From the NCBI GenBank assembly GCA_029960885.1, contig JASBVV010000046.1:41895-105894 (forward strand): a stretch of DNA of 64,000 nucleotides, given 5' to 3'. The notes beneath the pieces are model-generated. The model was not told the origin of the DNA. It searched no databases and was given only the letters and a program-made list of their open reading frames with translations. Source of the DNA: Kyrpidia sp. Its GTDB lineage: Bacteria > Bacillota > Bacilli > Kyrpidiales > Kyrpidiaceae. Positions 9,734 through 17,622 of the stretch are shown here, one piece after another. Made by a program: the position numbers and the translations under genes. The stretch's first letter is position 1. Each line of letters starts with the position of its first letter.

Positions 9734-10710
9734 CCGAACTGGAGGAAGCGTACCGCCGGGCGGCGGCCTTTCTGCGGGAGAACGACGGTTTTCTCCTGTT
9801 GACCCATGTCCATCCGGATGGAGACGCCCTGGGTTCAGTGCTTGGGATGGCGTCGATCCTCCAAAAAATGGGCAAACGGGTGGTGATCGCCCATGAAGAA
9901 GAGATGCCCGAACGATTCGCTTATTTGCCCGGCATTGATCGGGTGGTGCGGGTTTCCGAGCTGACGGGGCGGTTTGCGGTGGGGATTTCACTGGATTGCG
10001 CGGATCGCCGGAGGCTGGGGAGGGCAGCCGAGGCGCTGATGCCGGAGGCGCGGTTGCTCAACATCGACCACCATGCGACCAACGATCGCTTCGGCGCCGA
10101 GAATCTCGTGGATTCCGGGGCCTCGGCCACATGCCAAATCGTCTGCCGTCTGGCCGGGCTGCTGGAGATTCCCCTCCGGGGCGATACGGCGGTTTGCCTG
10201 TACACGGGTCTCTTCACCGATACCGGAGGATTTCGCTACGGCAACACCACGGCGGATGTCCTGCGCTTGGCGGCGGAGATGATCGACGGCGGACTCGACC
10301 CGTACCCCATCGCGCTGCAGGCGGTGGAAACGGTGACCGAAAAGCAACTGCGCTTGTTGTCCGCCGCGTTGGCCGGCCTGCGGACCGCGGCGGAAGGCAG
10401 GGCGGCCTACATCACGGTCACCCGAAACCTGTTGGAGGAGACGGGGACCACCGTGGAGGATACCCAGGAATTGGTTAATTATGCCCGGAATTTGGCGGGG
10501 GTTGAAGTGGGCCTGATGTTTCGGGAAGAGGGAGAAAACGAGGTCAAGGTGAGCCTGCGGTCCAAACACCGCGTGGATGTCTCGGGGATTGCCGCTCAGT
10601 TCGGGGGCGGCGGACATCCCCGGGCGGCCGGATGCACGGTGGAGGGGCCGCTCCGTCAGGTGATCGACCGGGTGATGGGTGTCGTGGCGGCCCGCATCGG
10701 CCGGGGATGA
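9730..10710 (+). CDS. nrnA: Bifunctional oligoribonuclease / pAp phosphatase NrnA (DHH-DHHA1)
   Basis: Degrades nano-RNAs and dephosphorylates 3'-phosphoadenosine 5'-phosphate. The 326-residue protein has the DHH-family motifs [11 protein letters not shown] (near residue 28), [12 protein letters not shown] (near 112) and the DHHA1 substrate loop [11 protein letters not shown] near the C terminus. GTG 9730 overlaps the rbfA stop. The rbfA-nrnA-truB order is common in Firmicutes. Confidence 0.93.
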   Translation: MTELEEAYRRAAAFLRENDGFLLLTHVHPDGDALGSVLGMASILQKMGKRVVIAHEEEMPERFAYLPGIDRVVRVSELTGRFAVGISLDCADRRRLGRAAEALMPEARLLNIDHHATNDRFGAENLVDSGASATCQIVCRLAGLLEIPLRGDTAVCLYTGLFTDTGGFRYGNTTADVLRLAAEMIDGGLDPYPIALQAVETVTEKQLRLLSAALAGLRTAAEGRAAYITVTRNLLEETGTTVEDTQELVNYARNLAGVEVGLMFREEGENEVKVSLRSKHRVDVSGIAAQFGGGGHPRAAGCTVEGPLRQVIDRVMGVVAARIGRG

Positions 10711-10713
10711 GCG

Positions 10714-11616
10714 GTGGACGGGATTCTCATCATCGATAAACCCTCCGGGCTGACGTCCCATGACGTCGTGCAACGGATTCGGCGCTGGTTGGGCCAAGGC
10801 CGGGTGGGCCACGCCGGCACTCTGGACCCCGACGCCACCGGTGTTCTGGTGTTGTGCCTGGGACGCGCCACCCGGTTGGCGGAGTACCTGAGCGGAGAGA
10901 ACAAGGAATATGCGGGTGTGATGGCTTTGGGGGCGGCCACCGATACCCAAGATGCTTCCGGGACGGTGATCGGGCGGGTGCCGAGTCCCTCGGTGTGCCG
11001 GGACGATCTCGAGAAAGCCGCCAGGTCGCTGACGGGTTCCATCCTTCAACGTCCGCCGTCCTTCTCGGCGGTCAGAATCCGCGGGAAGCGAGCGTACGAA
11101 CTGGCCCGGGCCGGCAGGGCCGTCGATCTGCCCGCGCGGCCGGTTTCTGTGTACCGGTTTGACGTGGGTCAGCCCACCCCCCGCGGCGAGCTGGTCGACG
11201 TGCCCTTTCATGTCCAATGCTCGAAAGGCACTTATGTTCGAACACTGTGTCACGATCTCGGGGTTCGTATCGGGGTCCCCGCACACATGGTGTCTTTGCG
11301 GCGCGTTCGGCAAGGCCCATTTCACGTGGAAGAAGCCCTTTCATGGCGGGAAGTGGAAGAGGAGGGATCACTTGGGAGGCTTGCCGATCGCGTGAAACCG
11401 ATGTTCTGGGCCCTGAGGGATTGGCCGCAGATTCCCCTGAGCGCGGAAGAAGCAGAAGCCTTGCGCAACGGGAGGGATTTGCCAATCGAGGCCGGGCGAA
11501 TCGGCGAGGGCCGCAGTCCGGAATCGTTGTTGGCCGCGGTGTACCGGGATGAAGTGGCCGCCGTCTGCCGCCGGGAAGGTGAGCGAATCCGGCCGCTCAA
11601 AGTGTTTCTCACGTAG
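10714..11616 (+). CDS. truB: tRNA pseudouridine-55 synthase TruB
   Basis: Makes pseudouridine 55 in the T-loop of tRNAs. The 300-residue protein begins VDGILIIDKPSGLTSHDVV and carries the catalytic-aspartate motif HAGTLDPDATGVL near residues 34-46, with SKGTYVRTLCHDLG further on; a PUA-like C-terminal region follows. GTG 10714 comes three bases after the nrnA stop, so the genes are almost certainly cotranscribed. Confidence 0.96.
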   Translation: MDGILIIDKPSGLTSHDVVQRIRRWLGQGRVGHAGTLDPDATGVLVLCLGRATRLAEYLSGENKEYAGVMALGAATDTQDASGTVIGRVPSPSVCRDDLEKAARSLTGSILQRPPSFSAVRIRGKRAYELARAGRAVDLPARPVSVYRFDVGQPTPRGELVDVPFHVQCSKGTYVRTLCHDLGVRIGVPAHMVSLRRVRQGPFHVEEALSWREVEEEGSLGRLADRVKPMFWALRDWPQIPLSAEEAEALRNGRDLPIEAGRIGEGRSPESLLAAVYRDEVAAVCRREGERIRPLKVFLT

Positions 11617-11625
11617 GAGGTTGCC

Positions 11626-12573
11626 ATGGAGACGATCCGACTGACTTTGAACCAAAAGCCGCCGAGCCCCTCTCCGTGTGTCATGGCACTGGGTACTTTC
11701 GACGGTGTGCACATCGGTCACCGGGAAATTTTGTCCGGGGGAAAAGAAGAAGCCGAGCGGAGGGGCGTGCCTTTCGCGGTGTTTTTGTGCGACCCCCATC
11801 CTCGTCAAGTGCTGGGCATGGGGACCGATTACGACGTCCTGCTGACCCCCCTGCCGGAAAAATTGCGCCTTCTCGGCCAACATGGTGCGGATCTGGTGTA
11901 CATACTGACTTTTACCCGGGAAGTGGCGGCCGTACCGCCCGAACAGTTTGTTCTGGATCTGCTCCTCCCCTTGGCTCCTCTGGCTTTGGTGGCCGGATTC
12001 GATTACACGTTCGGGGCGGGCGGCCGGGGGGACGCCGCACTGTTGCGCGCCATGGGAGAAACGAGAAACATCCCGGTGCTGATCATGCCCGCCGTGAATC
12101 GGTACGGGGAAAAGGTGAGCAGTACGTTGATCAGGGAAAAACTGCGGTACGGGGACGTGGCCGTGGTCCGCGAACTGCTGGGGCGCCCCTATGCGCTGAC
12201 CGGACGGGTGGTCACCGGGGACGGCCGGGGCGCACAACTCGGGTTTCCCACGGCGAATCTCCGCCTGGACGAAGGATTCCTGATTCCCGCCCCGGGGGTG
12301 TATCTCGTCCGCGCGTCCTGGAGGGACGAGGCGGGCCCCGGGGTCATGAACATCGGGGTGCGGCCCACGTTTCACGATCGCGGACGGCTTTCGTTGGAAG
12401 TTCATCTCTTGGATCGGAAGGTCGAGCTGTACGGTGAGGAACTGCGGGTGGAATTTCTCGACTACCTGCGCCCGGAACAGCGTTTTGCCTCGGTGGAAGA
12501 CCTTGCGGATCAGATCGGCCGGGACGTGGAAGAAGCCCGTCGCAGATGGCCGTGTGGAGCGGACACCCGGTGA
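11626..12573 (+). CDS. ribF: Bifunctional riboflavin kinase / FAD synthetase RibF
   Basis: Converts riboflavin to FMN and then to FAD. The 315-residue protein has the nucleotidyltransferase motif LGTFDGVHIGH near residue 23 and a C-terminal riboflavin kinase domain with GDGRGAQLGFPTANL near residue 200. ATG 11626 follows an AGGAGG that overlaps the truB stop. Last gene before the rpsO promoter; the truB-ribF-rpsO-pnp order is conserved in Bacilli. Confidence 0.95.
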   Translation: METIRLTLNQKPPSPSPCVMALGTFDGVHIGHREILSGGKEEAERRGVPFAVFLCDPHPRQVLGMGTDYDVLLTPLPEKLRLLGQHGADLVYILTFTREVAAVPPEQFVLDLLLPLAPLALVAGFDYTFGAGGRGDAALLRAMGETRNIPVLIMPAVNRYGEKVSSTLIREKLRYGDVAVVRELLGRPYALTGRVVTGDGRGAQLGFPTANLRLDEGFLIPAPGVYLVRASWRDEAGPGVMNIGVRPTFHDRGRLSLEVHLLDRKVELYGEELRVEFLDYLRPEQRFASVEDLADQIGRDVEEARRRWPCGADTR

Positions 12574-12603
12574 TTGATTTCTCTCGAACGAATATGCTAT
12601 ACT
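12574..12603 (+). promoter_or_regulatory. Promoter of rpsO
   Basis: TTGATT (12574-12579) and TATACT (12598-12603) are 18 bp apart just after the ribF stop. The resulting leader of about 100 nt before rpsO is long enough for S15 feedback control, but I could not assign a defined S15-binding fold. Confidence 0.65.
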
Positions 12604-12707
12604 TCAGCATGGTTTTTTTCTGCCACTTGGAACCGATGGCGCGGATTTCCGTTCTGCCGGCGGAATTCTGGGCGATCGGCGATTTTGGAATGAGGAGGTG
12701 AAGGCAG

Positions 12708-12977
12708 GTGGCGCTCACCCAAGAGCGAAAAAAGGAATTGATCGACACCTTCAAGGTTCACGAAACCGACACCGGTTCCCCCGAGGTGCAGGTGGCGTTG
12801 TTGACGGAAAAGATCAACAGCCTCAATGAACATTTGAAAGTCCACAGAAAAGATTTCCATTCCCGTCGCGGGTTGTTGAAGATGGTGGGACAGCGGCGGA
12901 GCCTGCTCAACTACCTGCGCAAAAAGGATGCCGCCAGGTACCGTGTGTTGATAGACAAGCTCGGTCTGCGGAAGTGA
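12708..12977 (+). CDS. rpsO: 30S ribosomal protein S15
   Basis: Binds the central domain of 16S rRNA early in 30S assembly. The 89-residue protein has the full family length and sequence ([38 protein letters not shown]...HKKDFH-type core and [12 protein letters not shown]). GTG 12708 is preceded by GAGGAGGTGA. A strong terminator follows directly, so rpsO can be expressed as a single gene with partial readthrough into pnp. Confidence 0.98.
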   Translation: MALTQERKKELIDTFKVHETDTGSPEVQVALLTEKINSLNEHLKVHRKDFHSRRGLLKMVGQRRSLLNYLRKKDAARYRVLIDKLGLRK

Positions 12978-12978
12978 A

Positions 12979-13006
12979 GGAAGCGGGGTTGCCCGCTTCC
13001 ATTTTC
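12979..13006 (+). terminator. Intrinsic terminator between rpsO and pnp
   Basis: A perfect 9-bp stem (GGAAGCGGG / CCCGCTTCC) around GTTG is followed by ATTTTCG. It begins one base after the rpsO stop. Confidence 0.85.
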
Positions 13007-13087
13007 GTATTTCCCCGAGCGAGGCCGGGGGGCGGGCAAGGGGACAAGCCCGGGAAGACGGGACTGGAAGGAGGATTCAGCGAATCC

Positions 13088-15268
13088 ATGCACCAAATTT
13101 TCGAGACTGTGCTTGGCGGTCGACGTCTCGTTCTGGAGACGGGCAAGCTGGCCAAACAGGCCACTTCCGCCGTGACGGTGCGTTACGGGGACACCGTGGT
13201 TCTGGCGACGGTGACCATGTCCAAGGAGCCGAAGGAGATCGATTTCTTTCCCCTCACGGTGAATTACGAGGAGCGGCTGTATGCCGTGGGCAAGATACCC
13301 GGCGGATTTATTAAGCGCGAGGGTCGGCCCAGCGAAAAGGCGATTTTGGCCAGCCGGCTCATTGACCGCCCGATTCGGCCGTTGTTCCCCGACGGCTTCC
13401 GGCACGAGGTACAGGTGGTGGTCCTGGTGCTCTCGGTGGATCAGGACTGTTCTCCGGAGATTGCCGGCATGATCGGAACCTCCGCTGCGCTGACCATTTC
13501 GTCCATCCCGTTCGACGGTCCGATTGCCGGCGTGGCGGTGGGCCGGGTGGACGGCGAGTTTGTGGTGAATCCCACCGTGGCCCAATTGGAGAAAAGCGAC
13601 ATCCATCTGGTTGTCGCCGGATCCAGGGGAGCGGTGGTGATGGTGGAGGCCGGGGCGAAGGAAGTTCCGGAGTCGGTGATGCTTGATGCGATCATGTTCG
13701 GCCATGAGCAACTGCAGCCTTTGATCGACCTGCAGGAGCGCATGCGCCGGGAAGTCGGTCAAGAGAAGATGGAACCGGAGCTGCACGCGCCGGACGAACA
13801 GATCGCCCTGGCGGTGCGGGAGTACGCGACGGAGAAACTGAAAGCCGCCATCCGCACTCCGGAAAAGTTGGCCCGGGAAGAGGCGATCAACGCCGTTCAG
13901 GAGGAAACCCTGGAACATTTCTCCGAACAGTTTCCGGAAGGGGCGGCAGACATCGCCGAAGTGCTCCACGACATCGTGAAAGAGGAAGTGCGCAGCGCCA
14001 TCCTCGATGAAGGCATTCGCCCCGACGGCCGGGCACTCGACGAAGTCCGCCCCATTTCGTGCGAGGTCGGGATTTTGCCCCGCACTCACGGATCCGGACT
14101 GTTCACCCGGGGGCAGACCCAGGCGTTGTCCGTGTGCACCCTGGGGGCGCTCGGAGATGTACAGATTCTGGACGGTTTGGACCTCGAAGAATCGAAGCGA
14201 TTCATGCACCACTACAATTTTCCCCCGTTCAGCGTGGGGGAGGCGCGGCCCATCCGGGCGCCGAGCCGTCGGGACATCGGCCACGGGGCGCTCGGGGAAC
14301 GCGCGTTGGAACCGGTGATTCCCGGCGAGGAGGAGTTCCCGTACACCATCCGCCTGGTGTCCGAAGTGCTGGAGTCCAACGGATCCACCTCCCAGGCCAG
14401 CATCTGCGGGAGCACGTTGGCGCTCATGGATGCCGGGGTGCCCATCAGGGCGCCGGTGGCCGGGGTGGCCATGGGCTTGGTCAAGGAAGGGGATCGGGTG
14501 GCCATCCTGACGGACATCCAAGGGATGGAGGACCATCTCGGGGATATGGATTTTAAAGTGGCGGGGTCGGCCAAGGGCGTCACCGCGCTCCAAATGGATA
14601 TCAAAATCAAGGGGTTGACCAGGGATATTCTAGAAAAAGCCCTGGAACAGGCCCACCGCGGGCGGATGTTCATTCTGGACAAGATGCTGGAAGTGATCCG
14701 GCAACCGCGGCAACAGTTGTCACCCTATGCGCCGCGCATCATCACCATGCGGATTCACCCGGATAAGATTCGCGAGGTCATCGGCCCGGGCGGCCGGGTG
14801 ATCAACAAGATCATCGACGACACCGGAGTCAAGATCGATATTGAACAAGACGGGCGGATCTTCATTGCGGCGGTGGACCGGGAGGCGGGCGAACGGGCCC
14901 GGCAGATGATTGAAGGCATCGTTCGTGACGTGGAGGTCGGGCAGACGTACCACGGCAAGGTGACGCGGGTGGAGAAGTACGGAGCGTTCGTGGAGATCCT
15001 TCCCGGAAAAGAAGGGCTTGTGCACATCTCCCAATTGGCCGAAGAACGGGTGGCGCGAACCGAGGATGTCGTTCACGTCGGCGACGACATCGACGTCAAG
15101 GTGACCGAGATCGACGCCCAGGGACGGATCAACCTGTCCCGCCGCGAGGTGCTTCGCGAGCGACGGGCGGCGACCGGGGACATTCGCCCGGAGGATCCGA
15201 ATCGGCAGATGGGCAGGTTGATCGGCGGAGCGGCCCGGGGAGGGCGCGGCGCCCGGCGGCGGACGTAA
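13088..15268 (+). CDS. pnp: Polyribonucleotide nucleotidyltransferase (PNPase)
   Basis: Phosphorolytic 3'-5' exoribonuclease of mRNA turnover. The 726-residue protein has two RNase PH domains, an alpha-helical linker, a KH domain near residues 555-610 ([25 protein letters not shown]) and a C-terminal S1 domain near 618-690 ([28 protein letters not shown]). ATG 13088 gives the typical MHQIFET start; AAGGAGG lies 13 nt upstream, slightly farther than usual. In-frame codons nearer rpsO would add a low-complexity tail and are unlikely. Confidence 0.97.
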   Translation: MHQIFETVLGGRRLVLETGKLAKQATSAVTVRYGDTVVLATVTMSKEPKEIDFFPLTVNYEERLYAVGKIPGGFIKREGRPSEKAILASRLIDRPIRPLFPDGFRHEVQVVVLVLSVDQDCSPEIAGMIGTSAALTISSIPFDGPIAGVAVGRVDGEFVVNPTVAQLEKSDIHLVVAGSRGAVVMVEAGAKEVPESVMLDAIMFGHEQLQPLIDLQERMRREVGQEKMEPELHAPDEQIALAVREYATEKLKAAIRTPEKLAREEAINAVQEETLEHFSEQFPEGAADIAEVLHDIVKEEVRSAILDEGIRPDGRALDEVRPISCEVGILPRTHGSGLFTRGQTQALSVCTLGALGDVQILDGLDLEESKRFMHHYNFPPFSVGEARPIRAPSRRDIGHGALGERALEPVIPGEEEFPYTIRLVSEVLESNGSTSQASICGSTLALMDAGVPIRAPVAGVAMGLVKEGDRVAILTDIQGMEDHLGDMDFKVAGSAKGVTALQMDIKIKGLTRDILEKALEQAHRGRMFILDKMLEVIRQPRQQLSPYAPRIITMRIHPDKIREVIGPGGRVINKIIDDTGVKIDIEQDGRIFIAAVDREAGERARQMIEGIVRDVEVGQTYHGKVTRVEKYGAFVEILPGKEGLVHISQLAEERVARTEDVVHVGDDIDVKVTEIDAQGRINLSRREVLRERRAATGDIRPEDPNRQMGRLIGGAARGGRGARRRT

Positions 15269-15348
15269 GGAGCGGTACTTCAGGAAACGGTACCTTCTCC
15301 CCGGCGGGCTGCGACCTGCTGTAAGGCTGAAACCCCAATCGAGGTCGG

Positions 15349-15378
15349 AAAAAGTAGGCGTGCACCCACGCCTTTTTC
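15349..15378 (+). terminator. Terminator after pnp
   Basis: Stem GGCGTG / CACGCC with a CACC loop (15357-15372) is flanked by an A-run upstream and TTTTTC downstream. It separates the housekeeping block from the accessory island. Confidence 0.75.
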
Positions 15379-15404
15379 TATGCCGAAGGCAGTGGTTTGG
15401 ATAT

Positions 15405-15422
15405 TTGGCATCAAATTTGCTT
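15405..15422 (+). promoter_or_regulatory. Sigma-54 promoter of the DUF4242 gene
   Basis: TTGGCAT...TTGCTT has GG at 15407-15408 and GC at 15419-15420 with exactly 10 bp between, the -24/-12 geometry of RpoN promoters. Predicted start near 15432 gives a leader of about 46 nt to ATG 15478. I could not recognise an enhancer site upstream of it. Confidence 0.75.
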
Positions 15423-15477
15423 GTGTGTGGGAATAGGTCTTTCAGAGGCCGAAATATGCATTCAAGGAGGTTTTACA

Positions 15478-15741
15478 ATGCCAAAGTATCTTGTTGAACG
15501 AAACTTGGGCGGACCCATTTCCGACGAAGATTTGAAACAAGCTGTGGCTCGTTCCATGGAGGTCATGGCGGAAATTCCGGGAATGACTTGGCTGCACAGC
15601 AACCTGACCACCGATCGGTCGACCATTGTCTGCGAATATATTGCACCGAATCGGGAGACCATCCAAGAACACTCCCAACGCGCCAACCTGCCCTGTACCA
15701 AGATCATCGAGGTTACGGAATTGGACCGTCATTCATTTTAA
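15478..15741 (+). CDS. Small DUF4242 (SCO4226-type, nickel-binding-like) protein
   Basis: An 87-residue protein, MPKYLVERNLGGPISDEDLKQA..., of the DUF4242 family. The family is a ferredoxin-like fold, and one Streptomyces member (SCO4226) has been described as nickel-binding. Histidines near residues 41, 64 and 85 and two cysteines could bind metal, but no fixed site is evident. ATG 15478 follows AAGGAGG. It is the first gene of the island, driven by its own sigma-54 promoter, which ties it by regulation to alkane oxidation. Its role there is unknown; a metal-handling or accessory function is only a guess. Confidence 0.8.
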   Translation: MPKYLVERNLGGPISDEDLKQAVARSMEVMAEIPGMTWLHSNLTTDRSTIVCEYIAPNRETIQEHSQRANLPCTKIIEVTELDRHSF

Positions 15742-15751
15742 GGATCTCGAA

Positions 15752-15813
15752 TTGTTCACAGTGTGTACAAAGTGTTCACTTCGGACATCCAAATCATTGA
15801 ACAGATTGTTCAA
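15752..15813 (+). promoter_or_regulatory. Candidate enhancer (UAS) sites upstream of the adh sigma-54 promoter
   Basis: Two inverted repeats sit where a sigma-54 activator would bind: TTGTTCAC-AGT-GTGTACAA (15752-15770, one mismatch) and TTGAACA-GAT-TGTTCAA (15797-15813, perfect 7-bp arms). The latter is centred about 96 bp upstream of the predicted start. A further GTGTTCAC lies between them. Confidence 0.5.
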
Positions 15814-15873
15814 CACGCACACGTCTCGACCGGCGAAAGCCGAAATATCGAACCGCTCCTGCCGAGGCAAGCC

Positions 15874-15891
15874 TTGGCACGTTTTGTGCTT
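15874..15891 (+). promoter_or_regulatory. Sigma-54 promoter of the alcohol dehydrogenase gene
   Basis: TTGGCACG...TGCTT has GG at 15876-15877 and GC at 15888-15889 with 10 bp between. The -24 element TTGGCACG is identical to the RpoN consensus. Predicted start is near 15901. Confidence 0.82.
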
Positions 15892-15972
15892 CATTTCTTT
15901 TCGGAGGCTGCCGAACGATTTTGTCGTACTGCTCGGTTGCTCCAAAACAGATAAGGAGGTCTTTGGGGAATT

Positions 15973-17028
15973 ATGAGAGCTGCTCGATTGATTGAACACA
16001 AGAAACCCCTCCCTGTCATCGAAGTCCCCGATCCAAACCCCGGCCCCGGAGATGCGGTGCTTCGTGTGGAGGCCTGCGGAATTTGCCGCAGCGACTGGCA
16101 CGCATGGCAAGGCGACTGGTCGTGGATCGGACTTTCCCCGGAACTCCCCATTACACCCGGGCACGAGTTTGGGGGCGTGGTGGAAGAGGTCGGAAAGGAT
16201 GTGAAGAATTTTCGAAGAGGGGACCGGGCCACTGTACCCTTTCATGCCGGTTGCGGTCATTGCGAGTATTGTTTGAGCGGGGTTCCCAATCTGTGTGAGA
16301 ATATCATGATCTACGGATTGGTGTCCGGATTCGACGGCGGATATGCTCAATACGTTCTGGTGAAAAATGCCGACTTCAATCTCATCCCTCTTCCGGAGAA
16401 TGTGGATGGGGTTACGGCGGCCGCGATTGGCTGTCGTTACATGACGGGGTACCACGGTGTGGTTCGAGGCCGCGTTCAGCCGGGAGAATGGGTCGCGATT
16501 CAAGGGGCGGGGGGCGTCGGCCTGTCCGCCGTGCAGGTGGCCACGGCGTTGGGTGCCCAAGTGATCGCCGTGGACATCGATGACGAAAAACTCGAAAAGG
16601 CGCGGCAAGAAGGTGCCGCGGCCACGATCAATGCAAAACGGGAAAACGTGCCGGAGGCCGTCAAAGAGATCACCAAGGGTGGGGCTCACGTGGGAATTGA
16701 TGCGCTGGGGGTCCGGGATACGGTGCTCAACTCCGTTCTCTCCCTGCGGAAGGGTGGCCGGCATGTCCAGGTTGGACTGACCACCTCGGAAGAGGGAGGG
16801 ATGGTTTCGCTGCCCGTGGACATGATCACGGCAATGGAGTTGGAGTTTGTGGGCAGCCTGGGCAATCCGCATCCTGCGTATCGGGGGCTCCTGAACCTGG
16901 TGTCCTCCGGGCGACTGAATCCCAAGTCCTTGGTGAGCAAGGAAGTCGGTCTGGATGATGTGTCTCAAACTTTTGAAGATATGAACCAGTTCCGCACCAA
17001 GGGTTTTCATGTCATCACGAAGTTTTGA
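15973..17028 (+). CDS. Zinc-dependent alcohol dehydrogenase (MDR family)
   Basis: A 351-residue medium-chain dehydrogenase. Catalytic zinc ligands are C35 (ACGIC) and H64-E65 (GHEFGG); the structural-zinc cysteines are C94, C97, C100 and C108 (GCGHCEYC...LC). The Rossmann motif GAGGVGLSAVQ is followed by an aspartate at the end of beta-2 (AVDIDD), favouring NAD over NADP. ATG 15973 follows AAGGAGG. Placed between sigma-54 promoters and just upstream of the monooxygenase, it most likely oxidises the alcohol product (for example 2-propanol to acetone). The exact substrate is inference. Confidence 0.9.
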   Translation: MRAARLIEHKKPLPVIEVPDPNPGPGDAVLRVEACGICRSDWHAWQGDWSWIGLSPELPITPGHEFGGVVEEVGKDVKNFRRGDRATVPFHAGCGHCEYCLSGVPNLCENIMIYGLVSGFDGGYAQYVLVKNADFNLIPLPENVDGVTAAAIGCRYMTGYHGVVRGRVQPGEWVAIQGAGGVGLSAVQVATALGAQVIAVDIDDEKLEKARQEGAAATINAKRENVPEAVKEITKGGAHVGIDALGVRDTVLNSVLSLRKGGRHVQVGLTTSEEGGMVSLPVDMITAMELEFVGSLGNPHPAYRGLLNLVSSGRLNPKSLVSKEVGLDDVSQTFEDMNQFRTKGFHVITKF

Positions 17029-17147
17029 AGTGATGTGACCATACAGCACGGACCTCATCGTGTTTCACCAATCGGGGTCCGCCGTGCATGGGCGTGATAA
17101 GCGTACGCAGTAACGGGCCGACGGTGTACCTGTTGGATTGGAATCCA

Positions 17148-17188
17148 GGGCCGCTTTGGGGAGACGGATACTCCGAGCGGCTCTTTTT
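17148..17188 (+). terminator. Terminator downstream of the alcohol dehydrogenase gene
   Basis: Outer stem GCCGCT (17150-17155) / AGCGGC (17176-17181) and inner GGGGAG / CTCC pairing are followed by TCTTTTT. It lies about 120 nt past the adh stop, so adh and the monooxygenase genes look like separate units. Confidence 0.65.
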
Positions 17189-17273
17189 GTATCCCCGTCC
17201 GTGCTGCCCGCTTCTTCCAATGTCCCGCTTTTCTTGTACTGACTGCCGGGTGCCGGGACGAAAACTCCTCATG

Positions 17274-17410
17274 ATGTTCACCATATACAACCTGTTCATG
17301 AACAAGGTGTGTTCCGTTGCACAGTGTTCAGCCGCGGGGACAGGAAGAAGTCCCCAGATAAGGGGAACGGATCTGCTTAAAGACGGAATTAATCAAGACT
17401 TTTCTTGATT
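17274..17410 (+). promoter_or_regulatory. Candidate activator-binding region upstream of the monooxygenase promoter
   Basis: A cluster of TGTTCA half-sites includes the perfect palindrome TGTTCATGAACA (17293-17304), with more copies at 17275-17281 and 17325-17330. A separate palindrome AATCAAGA-CTTT-TCTTGATT lies at 17391-17410, about 97 bp upstream of the predicted sigma-54 start. TGTTCA elements recur before adh, suggesting one shared activator. The 17029-17622 gap holds no convincing gene; it is lower in GC than its surroundings. Confidence 0.45.
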
Positions 17411-17470
17411 CCTGTGTATCCGTCCATTTCTATATGATTCTATGATTCGAGAAAGACGGCCAATGCAGAG

Positions 17471-17488
17471 TTGGCATATTTCATGCTT
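17471..17488 (+). promoter_or_regulatory. Sigma-54 promoter of the monooxygenase operon
   Basis: TTGGCAT...TGCTT has GG at 17473-17474 and GC at 17485-17486 with exactly 10 bp between. Predicted start near 17498 gives a leader of about 125 nt before ATG 17623. Confidence 0.8.
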
Positions 17489-17622
17489 ATAAGGTGAAGT
17501 GTTCACAAACCCGTCACCACTTTCATACGGAAGGGGGGATCTCCTCTTCAAAGGAACGGAGGCGGTTGGCTTGTGCCGATTCTTGGGTTCAACGGAAAAA
17601 TCTCTTGTTGGGAGGGGAACTG

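Noticed and set aside
4931-9991. Long antisense frames over nusA and infB (minus strand, 4931-6814 and 7364-9991)
   Set aside because: Low-complexity His/Arg/Gly-rich translations that mirror real genes in codon-position GC; no recognisable domains.
15279-15348. Structured stretch after pnp considered as a tRNA or riboswitch
   Set aside because: No T-loop GGTTCGAATCC-like sequence, no cloverleaf and no riboswitch consensus could be found by eye.
17088-17408. Possible 106-codon gene between adh and the monooxygenase
   Set aside because: It spans a terminator and the activator-site cluster and has no good ribosome binding site or family similarity.
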